Assembly: GCF_000271485.2 (NCBI RefSeq)
Contig: NZ_AKVN02000001.1
Span: forward strand, 3,249,501-3,313,500
From: Pelosinus fermentans DSM 17108
GTDB lineage: Bacteria; Bacillota; Negativicutes; DSM-13327
Reading direction: 5' to 3'
DNA length: 64,000 nucleotides
The position numbers and the translations under genes were made by a program. Under the pieces are notes generated by a model. It was not told the DNA's origin, did no database searches, and saw only the letters and a program-made list of their open reading frames with translations. Shown one piece after another: positions 25,681-33,972 of this stretch. Numbering within the stretch: the first letter of the stretch is position 1; the number at the start of each line of letters is the position of its first letter.

Positions 25681-25709
25681 AGTATAATACAGGTATCTCT
25701 AATATGCAA
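25681..25709 (-). promoter_or_regulatory. Promoter of the thi operon
   Basis: TTGCAT (25709-25704) and TATACT (25686-25681) on the minus strand have 17-base spacing, about 20 bases before the first TPP aptamer. It starts just after the deoD stop. Confidence 0.6.
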
Positions 25710-25714
25710 TGTTT

Positions 25715-26416
25715 TTATTCTGCCATCGAAAGAGCAATTTCCATCATTTGCGTAAAAGTGGTTTGACGTTCTGCTGCCGATGTAGCCTCACCTGTTACTA
25801 AGCTATCGCTCACTGTAACAATGGTCAAAGCATGTACACCATGTTTGGCAGCTAGAGTATATAACCCTGCCGTCTCCATTTCTACTGCCAAAACACCGAA
25901 TTTCATCCAACGTTTCCAATCTTCCGGGTCATCATGATAAAACGTATCGGTTGTTAGCACATTTCCCACTTTTGCTTCAATCCCTAAACTCGCAGCAACA
26001 TCGTATGCTTTTTTTAATAACTGAAAGCTGGCAGTCGGTGCATAGGTCATACCAGCAAAACGTTGAAGATTAATATTGGAATCGTGAGATGCTGCCATAG
26101 CCAGAACAACATCTTTGATCTTTACGTGTTCTTGCAGTGAACCGCAAGTACCAATACGAATAATATTTTTCACATCATAACTTGTCATTAGTTCACTAGC
26201 ATAAATCGATATGGAAGGAATCCCCATTCCAGAGCCTTGTACTGAAACTTTTTTCCCATTATAAAATCCAGTGTATCCATACATGCCCCGAACCTCATTA
26301 TAGCAAACTGCATCTTCTAAAAAATTCTCAGCAATAAATTTAGCCCTTAGAGGATCACCAGGCATTAACACTGTACTGGCGATTTCACCTTGTTTTGCAT
26401 TAATATGTAGACTCAT
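25715..26416 (-). CDS. deoD: Purine-nucleoside phosphorylase, DeoD type
   Basis: A 233-residue hexameric-type phosphorylase that splits purine (deoxy)nucleosides into base and (deoxy)ribose 1-phosphate. Visible signatures are [17 protein letters not shown] near the N-terminus, RIGTCGSLQ for phosphate binding, and [17 protein letters not shown] for ribose binding. ATGGAGG precedes the ATG. Purine salvage fits the purine transport genes nearby. A nested inverted repeat lies in its leader. Confidence 0.95.
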   Translation of the reverse strand: MSLHINAKQGEIASTVLMPGDPLRAKFIAENFLEDAVCYNEVRGMYGYTGFYNGKKVSVQGSGMGIPSISIYASELMTSYDVKNIIRIGTCGSLQEHVKIKDVVLAMAASHDSNINLQRFAGMTYAPTASFQLLKKAYDVAASLGIEAKVGNVLTTDTFYHDDPEDWKRWMKFGVLAVEMETAGLYTLAAKHGVHALTIVTVSDSLVTGEATSAAERQTTFTQMMEIALSMAE

Positions 26417-26448
26417 TTTCTTTTACCTCCATTTATTTAAGCATGTAT

Positions 26449-26513
26449 TAGTACCTCATCTGCATTAAATACTCTGCTAAATTATCTATAGTTTTAGCAC
26501 CGATGAGGTACTA
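26449..26513. repeat. Nested inverted repeats upstream of deoD
   Basis: Outer arms TAGTACCTCATC (26449-26460) and GATGAGGTACTA (26502-26513) are exact complements. Inside them TGCTAAA (26475-26481) pairs with TTTAGCA (26493-26499). The structure lies between the stop of the HD-GYP gene and the start of deoD, without a T run. Confidence 0.75.
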
Positions 26514-26528
26514 GTATTCTGCCTATTT

Positions 26529-28073
26529 TTAGACATTTGTATGATGAAAATCATCTGCAAACTTTTCCTGCACCTGCAAGAATTCATCTAAATTGCTAAA
26601 AAGCAACTCTACCAATTCGGGATCAAACTGCCCTCCTTTAGCTTCCTGGAAATAAGATAATACATCTTCCAATGGCCAAGCTTTCTTATATACTCGGTCA
26701 CAGCTCAGCGCATCAAACACATCCGCTATGGCTGTTATTCTAGCAAAAATATGAATCTCATTACCTTGTAATCCAGAAGAATATCCTCTTCCATCATATC
26801 GCTCATGATGCTCTTTTGCAATAATAGCTGCTGCCTGCAGCATATGCAAATGGGAACCCTTTAACATATCATATCCAATATTAGCATGAAGCTTAATAAT
26901 TTCAAACTCTTCCGGCGTTAATTTCCCTGGCTTATTTAAAATTTCATCAGGTATACCTAATTTGCCAATATCATGCATGGGGGCCGCTAAGTGAAGAGTA
27001 TCTACATCTTTTTCTGACAATCCATATTTCATTGCTAAAAGACGAGCATATTCTGCTACACGCCGTACATGATTGCCCGTTTCTTTGGATCTTGTCTCTG
27101 CCACCTCCGCCAGACGAAAGAAAACTTCCCGCTGTGTATCATACATTTCTAAATGCAGTTTTAAATTTTCAAAAGCAGAGGAAACATTCAGACAAAAAAC
27201 ATCCAATAGACGTCGGTCCAGATCACTAAGTCTTTGGTCGCCTTCCATGTAAATCAAATATACATGTTCATCAGCACTTTGCCAATATAAAATAAAATAG
27301 TCTTCTAAAAAAATACTTTGTTTTGCCGCTAAGACATAATCCAGCTTGTCATGTATATCTTGAGAAAGCTTCTCGTAATTTTGTATGTGAAAATCACCAG
27401 TAGCTGCCAATACTTTAATTTCACCATCTTTTTTCCGGGTAGCAGCAAAGCTGGATACTTTTAAATATAAACTGTTTTTGTTTAGCCTTAGCATAGCAAT
27501 CAGCTGCATTAATACACCAGTTGCAAAATTCTGCATCGATTGCATGCGGAAAATTTCCGGTGAAGACTCAATAATCTTCTCTAAGCCTTTTTTATTCATG
27601 GCAATTGTCAGTAAATCTCGATGGGAACGCAAAGCAGAAATCAAAGTTGTCAGCAGCTTTTGTGCTGTCAGCTCTGTCTTTTCTTTATAATCATTAATAT
27701 CATATTCTACAATGACTCTTGCCTCTGGTGCTTCCCCCGGCTGCCCTGTACGTAATACAATCCGAACCAGGCTATTGCCCATCACTTCCCGAATATACTT
27801 CACCAGCTGTAGACCAGCATCCGCCCTTTCCATAACTACATCTAATAAAATAAGGGCAATATCTTCATGCTTAAGTAATACGTCTTTCGCCTCACTGGCA
27901 GAGTAAACACTGAGCAGCTCAATCTTTTTTCCTTCAAAAACAAAATCATCTAATACGAGCTTCGTAACAATATGTACTTCTTCTTCATCATCAACGATTA
28001 AAACCTTTATCCTATCAACTATCTTTGGCTCTACTACATCGGTCTCATCTGCAAATAATAATTCGTCATACAT
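26529..28073 (-). CDS. Response regulator with DUF3369 and HD-GYP domains
   Basis: A 514-residue protein with a receiver domain (about 20-145; VLIVDDEEEVH and phosphoacceptor ILLDVVMERADAG), a DUF3369 sensor-like region (about 165-320) and an HD-GYP phosphodiesterase domain (about 325-500; HDIGKLGIPDE and EHHERYDGRGY). HD-GYP domains hydrolyse cyclic di-GMP. The third motif reads GYS rather than GYP, a small departure that need not abolish activity. The ATG overlaps the end of the upstream sensor kinase gene by 8 bases, so the two form a pair. Confidence 0.92.
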   Translation of the reverse strand: MYDELLFADETDVVEPKIVDRIKVLIVDDEEEVHIVTKLVLDDFVFEGKKIELLSVYSASEAKDVLLKHEDIALILLDVVMERADAGLQLVKYIREVMGNSLVRIVLRTGQPGEAPEARVIVEYDINDYKEKTELTAQKLLTTLISALRSHRDLLTIAMNKKGLEKIIESSPEIFRMQSMQNFATGVLMQLIAMLRLNKNSLYLKVSSFAATRKKDGEIKVLAATGDFHIQNYEKLSQDIHDKLDYVLAAKQSIFLEDYFILYWQSADEHVYLIYMEGDQRLSDLDRRLLDVFCLNVSSAFENLKLHLEMYDTQREVFFRLAEVAETRSKETGNHVRRVAEYARLLAMKYGLSEKDVDTLHLAAPMHDIGKLGIPDEILNKPGKLTPEEFEIIKLHANIGYDMLKGSHLHMLQAAAIIAKEHHERYDGRGYSSGLQGNEIHIFARITAIADVFDALSCDRVYKKAWPLEDVLSYFQEAKGGQFDPELVELLFSNLDEFLQVQEKFADDFHHTNV

Positions 28074-30177
28074 GATTCGTTTCTCCTTTTCCTCGGATAC
28101 GTTCAGGAAGCTTTACTGTAAACACAGTACCAACCCCTAGCTGACTGGTACATTCGATCGTACCCTCCATTTTGAAAACAACTAAGTTATATACGATATG
28201 CATACCAAGACCAGTACCGCCGGTACCTCGGCGAGTGGTGAAAAAAGGATCAAATATCTTCTTCTGCACCTCCGGCGTCATGCCTTTTCCATCATCTGCA
28301 TAGGTTAAGGTGATAATCCCAGCTGAGTAGGAAATCTCAATAGTTATCGTACCAGCATCATCTGGCTCATAAGCATGCATGATAGAGTTATTTAACATAT
28401 TCGAAATGATTTGCCAAAAAGCCCCAGGATACCAATAGACTTTAATTGCCTCTGGACAAATCACATTTACCGTGTGATGGGTCTTTTTTAATTGCGGTCT
28501 CAAACTTACCAATACATCCTGTATGTATTCTTCCAATTGAAAACTGCGTCGTTCTTCCACCAATTGATCAACTGCCACTTTTTTGAAACTGCGAATTAAT
28601 TCAGCTGCCCGTTCCAGATTCGTAAAAATAATCTTACTTACATGATTGGAAGACTCTAAATACAATTGTAAATCTGATTTTTTCATCTGGCCATCTGAAA
28701 ATTTCCGATCCAACTCACCTGTTTTCTCTGACAAATGGGAAATTGCCGTAATGCTATTCCCTACTGGCGTATTAATTTCATGTGCCACGCCCGCTACTAA
28801 CTCCCCTAATAAAGCCATCTTTTCTACTTCTACTAAATGACTGCGAGTTTGCTGCAAATCTTCTAAGGTATGCCGCAGAGCAGAATTCGTATCCTGCAAT
28901 GCCCTTGTTCGCTCGGATACTTGATTCTCTAGTTCCCTATTTAAATGACGAATTTCTTCCTCAACCTTTTTTCGACTGTTTATATTAATCGCCAATATGG
29001 CAACCAGCAATAGCAAGATCATGAATACCACTGTTAAGAACCATACTAAATATTTATATGTCTCATAGAAGGTAACAGGACTATTTACGACAACACTGCC
29101 TACAGGCAAGGATTCTTTTTTTATTCCAGCCTTGCGCAATGCATGATAATCAAACATATACTGCTGAATACTTTCCTTTATCACAGGCATATTAACTGGA
29201 GGAATTCTTTCGAAGACAACTTTCCGAGCTAATTCACCAGCTATTTTCCCTTGATTAAACCCGCTGGTTACCTTTCCGCCCAACATACCAGACTTTAAAT
29301 AAAAATCCCAAAAACAATATACAGGCACCTTACTATTTGCTCCAATTAGTTCCCCTGCTTCTTCATAGCTAAAAATAGTTTCATCTTTATCCACATTGAA
29401 AGTCATTAGCAAGACTACTGTATCATCAGAAAGAGCAGCTATCTTCTCCAGCACTTCAGACATCGCCATTTTCTCTAGAAAAATAAACTGTATTTTGCTA
29501 TCAAAACTAGGCATGATTTTTTCGAGTAATTGCTTATTGGCTTTGCCAACTGTCGTCTCATCGTTGATAACAACTATTTTTGTCACCTGTGGCTGTAACA
29601 ATAAAGCCGCTTCAATCGTACTCTTTATATCCACGTCCTCAATGATACCTGTCACCCATGTTTTATCCTGTATAGCCGTCTCGTCAAAATAATTTACACC
29701 ACAAAAAATGATCGGGGTAGAAGGAAAAAGTGTTTGCTGATATGCTAATGCAAAATCATAAGCTGCATCGTCCGTAACAATAACTGCATCAAATTTCTTT
29801 CCTTTGTATTTTTGCTCATAGAGCTTATATAAACTGTCTAAATAGTCAGAAGTAATATTCTGTTTCGTATCCATATAATCAAAATACAGCACTGCCTGTT
29901 TATCTTGCTGGAAGACCGACTTAATGCCCTGTTCTTCTAATTTTACCCAAGGCATTTCCGAATGATAGGAATGAAGTACTAAAATCTTTTTTCTGTCTTT
30001 ACGATATAATTCCTCACGGTCATTAGCCTCGGAATGGACAATATTCCCATCCTTATATCTTGACCAAGGAATGATTTCTCCTGCTATTTCTTGCTTAATA
30101 AGCAGAATAAAAGTTCCACCTAATAAAAAAGTAATAATCAACACCGTTAGCAACGTAAAAGAAACTGCATATTTCAC
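28066..30177 (-). CDS. Sensor histidine kinase with ABC substrate-binding-like sensor domain
   Basis: A 703-residue membrane kinase. After an N-terminal helix (about 5-27) comes a large extracellular domain of the ABC_sub_bind type (about 62-330; ILVLHSYHSEMPWVK and DAVIVTDDAAYDFA), then a second helix near 375-400, a coiled coil, the H-box GVAHEINTPVGNSI, and a HATPase with NMLNNSIMHAY (N), DDGKGMT (G1) and GTGGTGLGMHI (G2). The sensor domain suggests a small-molecule ligand, unknown here. The stop overlaps the HD-GYP regulator, so the signal probably ends in c-di-GMP turnover. Confidence 0.92.
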   Translation of the reverse strand: MKYAVSFTLLTVLIITFLLGGTFILLIKQEIAGEIIPWSRYKDGNIVHSEANDREELYRKDRKKILVLHSYHSEMPWVKLEEQGIKSVFQQDKQAVLYFDYMDTKQNITSDYLDSLYKLYEQKYKGKKFDAVIVTDDAAYDFALAYQQTLFPSTPIIFCGVNYFDETAIQDKTWVTGIIEDVDIKSTIEAALLLQPQVTKIVVINDETTVGKANKQLLEKIMPSFDSKIQFIFLEKMAMSEVLEKIAALSDDTVVLLMTFNVDKDETIFSYEEAGELIGANSKVPVYCFWDFYLKSGMLGGKVTSGFNQGKIAGELARKVVFERIPPVNMPVIKESIQQYMFDYHALRKAGIKKESLPVGSVVVNSPVTFYETYKYLVWFLTVVFMILLLLVAILAININSRKKVEEEIRHLNRELENQVSERTRALQDTNSALRHTLEDLQQTRSHLVEVEKMALLGELVAGVAHEINTPVGNSITAISHLSEKTGELDRKFSDGQMKKSDLQLYLESSNHVSKIIFTNLERAAELIRSFKKVAVDQLVEERRSFQLEEYIQDVLVSLRPQLKKTHHTVNVICPEAIKVYWYPGAFWQIISNMLNNSIMHAYEPDDAGTITIEISYSAGIITLTYADDGKGMTPEVQKKIFDPFFTTRRGTGGTGLGMHIVYNLVVFKMEGTIECTSQLGVGTVFTVKLPERIRGKGETNHV

Positions 30178-30366
30178 AGTTATTTCCCCCTGCGTATCAA
30201 ACGTTTCAATCCTTTATACAACTTTCGCCATTTTTCATCCAGAACCTTCCTATTCGTTGGAAAATCTTCATATCCAGCCAATCTGTTTATGGCTAAAATT
30301 ATCGTATTTTATATATGAGATCAGATCTTATTGGACTTTTGGAGAGGGCTTCATTCCCTTATTACT

Positions 30367-30415
30367 AAAAAAATGAGACTTATAACCTAATCATTAGGTT
30401 ATAAGTCTCATTTTT
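30367..30415. terminator. Long perfect bidirectional terminator
   Basis: TGAGACTTATAACCTAA (30374-30390) and TTAGGTTATAAGTCTCA (30394-30410) are exact complements around a 3-base loop and are flanked by A and T runs on both sides. For the minus strand it ends nothing immediately upstream except the kinase leader region, so it may insulate the AI-2E gene. Confidence 0.75.
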
Positions 30416-30441
30416 CATTTTAAGAGCAAATCGCATAGAAA

Positions 30442-31491
30442 TCACTCATGAAGAGTATTGGATTTATCCAGTAAATGAATTAACCATACTCTACCTACTG
30501 CAACCGTTGGTACGGCAAATAACATTCCTGTAATGCCAAAAAGATGACCAAAAAGCAAGATGGTAACCATGATAAATACAGGGTGAACCTTAATCGCTTT
30601 GCCGACTACTTTGGGATATATAATATTATGATTTATCTTTAATAAAATAATATAAAATAGCAGTACTTTAAAGGCTAGCAAGGGAGAATAGGACAGGGCA
30701 ACCAAAGTACCTGGAACCGTGGCTACTATAGAACCAATAACAGGTACAAACTCCGATAAAGCAGATACTAATGCCAAGACATGAGCATAAGGCAGACCAA
30801 AGATATAACTTCCCAGGAACACGACAAAACCTGAAAAAATAGAAATTAACATCTGTCCTCTAATATAGCCGCCCAGCACAATATTAATATCACCAAAGAA
30901 AGCAGCAAAGCGTTTTACCTGTAAAGGCGGTAAAAAATCTGCAATAGAAGAGGCAATTTTTCGCCCGTCTTTTAATAAGTAAAAAGTTAAGAAAGGTACT
31001 GCAATCATTTCTGCAACTCCTGAAAAAGTACGAATTAAAGGTATCACCGATTCTTTTACCATATCCACGGCAAAAACAACCGTATCACGCAGCACCTGAT
31101 TACCATACTCTGCAAATTCGGCGGGCAGCATATTAACCACAATAGAAGAATCAAAATGAATAATAAAGGCCGGAAACTCGCGGATAAAACCTGCTAAATC
31201 AGGTAATATCGTGCGAAAAATCACACTCATCAGCACTGCCAGCACACCAAAAAAACCAAACAATGCCAAGAGTACTGCTACCCCACGAGAAATTGAACGA
31301 GAAAGCCGAAGCACTATCGGATCGAGCAAAATAAACAATAATGCAGTAACAAGTAAAAGTATCAATAAGGATTTAGCATATATATATAACACCGATACCA
31401 AAACAATAAAAAATAAAAAAAATATAAAAATACAATCTTTCCAGAGAGTCCCCCACTGTAATGGAGTCATTCTCTTACTATCACTAATCAT
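30442..31491 (-). CDS. AI-2E family transporter (PerM/YtvI-like permease)
   Basis: A 349-residue membrane protein with about eight helices. Its pattern is typical of the AI-2E exporter/PerM superfamily: a hydrophobic N-terminal pair, a soluble insert near 110-160, and the C-terminal block GGYIRGQMLISIFSG, LVSALSEFVPVIGSIVATVP and YPKVVGKAIKVHPVFIM. Substrates across the family include AI-2, other exported small molecules and Na+/H+ exchange, so the role here is open. Monocistronic. Confidence 0.9.
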   Translation of the reverse strand: MISDSKRMTPLQWGTLWKDCIFIFFLFFIVLVSVLYIYAKSLLILLLVTALLFILLDPIVLRLSRSISRGVAVLLALFGFFGVLAVLMSVIFRTILPDLAGFIREFPAFIIHFDSSIVVNMLPAEFAEYGNQVLRDTVVFAVDMVKESVIPLIRTFSGVAEMIAVPFLTFYLLKDGRKIASSIADFLPPLQVKRFAAFFGDINIVLGGYIRGQMLISIFSGFVVFLGSYIFGLPYAHVLALVSALSEFVPVIGSIVATVPGTLVALSYSPLLAFKVLLFYIILLKINHNIIYPKVVGKAIKVHPVFIMVTILLFGHLFGITGMLFAVPTVAVGRVWLIHLLDKSNTLHE

Positions 31492-31718
31492 AATTATCTC
31501 CCCTTATCAGCATAGTAAAAATACCTATTTTTGATAATCACTGCTCATTTAGCATAAAGATGCATATTCATGCGTTTTAACATGCTGCTTCTTAGTATCC
31601 CTATCCTGCGTCTATTTTAGTCTTTCCCCTAATCTCTCAAACACCATTACGGTCTTTAGATTTCAGTGACGCTTCACATTATATAACAATTATTACTACC
31701 TTTCTATCTTAGCTATGA

Positions 31719-31748
31719 ATAAAAACGCCACATCTGCTGTGACGTTTT
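31719..31748 (-). terminator. Terminator of the acetyltransferase gene
   Basis: On the minus strand AAACGTCACA / TGTGGCGTTT (one wobble pair) is followed by TTATT, overlapping the stop codon. Confidence 0.7.
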
Positions 31749-32151
31749 AAAAATTCTTACTCATCTTCACATATTTCATTCCATCTTTTGTTGCAGCCTC
31801 TTCTATTTCTTCAAAGCCAAATTTTTTATAGAAATCGATTTTATTCACTCTTGCATTGCACCAAAATGATGTTGCACCTTGTTTTTCTGCCTCTTTTAAT
31901 ACATAATCCAATAACACGCTTCCATAACCTTTCCCTTGCAATTCTTGCAGGGTTGCAAATTTTCTAAATTGGACTACATTATTTTTTTCGAAAAGCGATA
32001 TTACAGAAATTAGGTCATGATTCACAAATAAACCAAAATGTTTTCCCAATTCATCATCTTTTAATTTTATATATTCGATATCTTTTTCCGGCCACATTAC
32101 TTTATGTCTCAAATACCATGTCTCTTTTGCAGAAATCTCTTTTACATCAAT
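31747..32151 (-). CDS. GNAT-family N-acetyltransferase, probable ATT start
   Basis: A GCN5-related acetyltransferase of about 134 residues with the acetyl-CoA loop LQGKGYGSVLLDYV near residue 75 and the C-terminal IDFYKKFGFEEIEE typical of the fold. The substrate is unknown. No ATG or GTG lies in frame before the conserved LRHKVMWPEKD segment. The reading frame is open back to an ATT at 32149-32151 with GGGGGAG at ideal spacing upstream, which would give the N-terminus MDVKEISAKETWYLRHKV expected for this family. A TTG at 32112 lacks a ribosome site. I therefore favour the ATT; a base error at an original ATG is also possible. Confidence 0.72.
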   Translation of the reverse strand: MDVKEISAKETWYLRHKVMWPEKDIEYIKLKDDELGKHFGLFVNHDLISVISLFEKNNVVQFRKFATLQELQGKGYGSVLLDYVLKEAEKQGATSFWCNARVNKIDFYKKFGFEEIEEAATKDGMKYVKMSKNF

Positions 32152-32268
32152 TTTACTCTCCCCCTTATTAGGCTCTTTTAACTATATCATATATGTCAGT
32201 TTTATTACAATTCAATCTCCCTTAAAAAGAATCTTTATAACGAAACAGCATTTTTTAATATGCTTCAT

Positions 32269-32310
32269 AAAAAAGCACCTACAAATCCTTACTAAAGGTT
32301 TCTAGGTGCA
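32269..32310 (-). terminator. Terminator after the Spo0E-like gene
   Basis: On the minus strand GCACCTAGAAACC and GGATTTGTAGGTGC form a stem, followed by TTTTTTA. Confidence 0.75.
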
Positions 32311-32360
32311 CTAATAAGTGTTTTCCCAACCATCACGCCAGGCAAACATTTAATTCATTC

Positions 32361-32522
32361 TTATCCAGCTTTTTGAGTTAGTTCAACATTATAAAATTTA
32401 TTTATTGCCTCATCCAGCCTCTGACTAACCACTAAAACATCTGGATGTGATATTCCCTTTTTGAGTGCCATTACGTGCATTTCTTCCCGTAAGTGATCTA
32501 TCATATACCATAAAGTTTTCAT
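32361..32522 (-). CDS. Spo0E-like aspartyl-phosphate phosphatase
   Basis: A 53-residue protein that fits the Spo0E family, whose members remove phosphate from Spo0A~P and so hold back sporulation. It is a helical hairpin: first helix LWYMIDHLREEMHVMALKKG, then the signature region VVSQRLDEAINKFYN (S-Q-x-L-D core). ATG at 32522 has AAAGGAA upstream. The gene supports the view that this organism forms endospores. A set of short palindromes lies in its promoter region. Confidence 0.9.
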   Translation of the reverse strand: MKTLWYMIDHLREEMHVMALKKGISHPDVLVVSQRLDEAINKFYNVELTQKAG

Positions 32523-32544
32523 GACAATTTCCTTTCTATTTTTT

Positions 32545-32573
32545 ATACATTAATCATTATAATGTATACATTA
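32545..32573. promoter_or_regulatory. Operator-like palindromes upstream of Spo0E
   Basis: TAATGTATACATTA (32560-32573) is a perfect 14-bp palindrome. ATACATTA (32545-32552) repeats its half site, with TATAAT lying between on the minus strand. The layout suggests a dimeric repressor site over the promoter. Confidence 0.5.
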
Positions 32574-32752
32574 ATACAAAATTTGTCGAAGTACAGTTCT
32601 CAGATAAACTTTATTTTTCTATTTACATTCAAAAAAACCTTTTCCATCATCATCGTATAAATAGACCTGCTACCCATGACCTTACAGGTATATCTTATAC
32701 CAACATCTCCACCTTTCACCAGATGCAGCTTGCTCTTAATTATAGTATGCTC

Positions 32753-32820
32753 ATAAAAAAAGCGCCTTGCAAAGCCTTATATCATAAAGGTTGCAAAGCA
32801 TTTTATTTTATTCCCACTCA
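32753..32820 (-). terminator. Terminator with guaA-tail-like flank
   Basis: The stem CTTTGCAACC / GGCTTTGCAAGGC on the minus strand is followed by TTTTTTT at 32761-32754. The whole segment, including a TGGGAATAA before it, is about 80 percent alike to the end of guaA and its terminator at 36609-36672. It probably ends the activase-like operon. Confidence 0.7.
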
Positions 32821-32889
32821 GTTTAACGGTATTATGTGGAGTTTATTTATCTGAAATGCTTAGTATTTCTGCTACTTAACCCCTGCTTT

Positions 32890-33972
32890 TTAAGCCAAAT
32901 GATGTTTTACACGGCGGTATCTTAACAAGTCGATGAAAGCTTCCAATCGAGTCACTATACCGGCTTCACCAGATTGTTCATCAAAAGCTAAAGATAAAAC
33001 CGGAATGTCCACATCATTGCTAACTTTAGGTAGAATATTTTTTGCAACAATTTCAGGCATACAGGTGAACGGGAACACATGAATAATGCCGTCATATTTT
33101 TCTTGTCCCATATTGACCGTATGAGCGATACTTTTTATGCCGTGGCCACCTACATAATGACCAAGATAGGGTTGAGCCAAATCGGCTAAATATTTAAATT
33201 TCTTGAGATATTCCCGCTTTCTAAACAAATGACCATTTATATAGTCGCTCAAATACATGGTTTTATATACTTCTACTCCCATATTTCCTAAACGCCAATC
33301 TAAGTTCTGGTTAATAGATGACTCAAGCATAACATAAATTTCACCAACTACACCAATACGCAGTGGTCTAGTTCCAGACTTGAGTTTAACTTCGTCCAGT
33401 TCGCTTTCACCCTTATGCCAAGCGGTTCTTAATGTAGAAAGATTTTCTGCGGCATCGATTACATCAACAGTTTGTCGCCAGATAAAATCTGATTCACCCA
33501 CAGATACCTCCCGCGGTCGTATCATATTCACTTTTCGCTGAATACTATCCATCGCGTGTATTTTAGCCAAAGCCAAGCGAAATGCTAAATAAACCTCCCA
33601 AAAATTACGTTTAAAAGCAACCCGGTGTAATTGCTTTATAATATCAACAATATCGGGTTCAACAACTATCATATCAAAATTAAAGCCCAAATTTTTAAGG
33701 ATGCCCTGCTGTATTTCAGCATAGTAACCTAATCGGCAGGGACCAACCCCTCCGCAAGTTACAATTGTATTTGCCCCTTGTTCAAGGGCTTCAATAAAAT
33801 TCCCTAAATTGATTTTAAAGGGCAGACAAGCGGTCTCTGGAGAATATTTTATACCCAATTCCAACGTCCTTTTAGAAATGGGCGGAGGAAGCACCACTTG
33901 TCGTCCGAGACCGGTGAAAAGCTCCTTAAGGGCTATACTCATATCTCCCATATGGGGAAAAGTAACAATCAT
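32890..33972 (-). CDS. Acyl-CoA dehydratase activase-related protein (COG3581 type)
   Basis: A 360-residue soluble protein of the group related to HgdB/BcrC-type dehydratase subunits, here the COG3581-like half. Conserved cysteines occur in ETACLPFKINLGNFIEAL, TCGGVGPCRLGYY and PFTCMPEIVA, and the C-terminal LSLAFDEQSGEAGIVTRLEA recurs in the partner gene. Such cysteines could hold an iron-sulfur cluster. It overlaps the COG3580-like gene by 4 bases. The three-gene set has no dehydratase substrate genes beside it. The reaction is unknown. Confidence 0.82.
   Translation of the reverse strand: MIVTFPHMGDMSIALKELFTGLGRQVVLPPPISKRTLELGIKYSPETACLPFKINLGNFIEALEQGANTIVTCGGVGPCRLGYYAEIQQGILKNLGFNFDMIVVEPDIVDIIKQLHRVAFKRNFWEVYLAFRLALAKIHAMDSIQRKVNMIRPREVSVGESDFIWRQTVDVIDAAENLSTLRTAWHKGESELDEVKLKSGTRPLRIGVVGEIYVMLESSINQNLDWRLGNMGVEVYKTMYLSDYINGHLFRKREYLKKFKYLADLAQPYLGHYVGGHGIKSIAHTVNMGQEKYDGIIHVFPFTCMPEIVAKNILPKVSNDVDIPVLSLAFDEQSGEAGIVTRLEAFIDLLRYRRVKHHLA

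Larger units (their letters stand above)
32523..32889. other. Non-coding region between Spo0E and the activase-like operon
   Basis: This 367-base stretch holds the Spo0E promoter region with palindromes (32545-32573) and the terminator at 32753-32800 with its guaA-like flank. Between about 32640 and 32755 the minus strand can form several short hairpins (CATCT/AGATG, GGTATA/TATACC, ACCTG/CAGGT), but I match it to no known RNA and it has no ribosome site for a gene. Confidence 0.5.

Noticed and set aside
32640-32755. Possible riboswitch or gene remnant with short hairpins and an open minus-strand frame
   Set aside because: No known riboswitch core is visible, and the frame lacks a start codon with ribosome site and ends without family resemblance.
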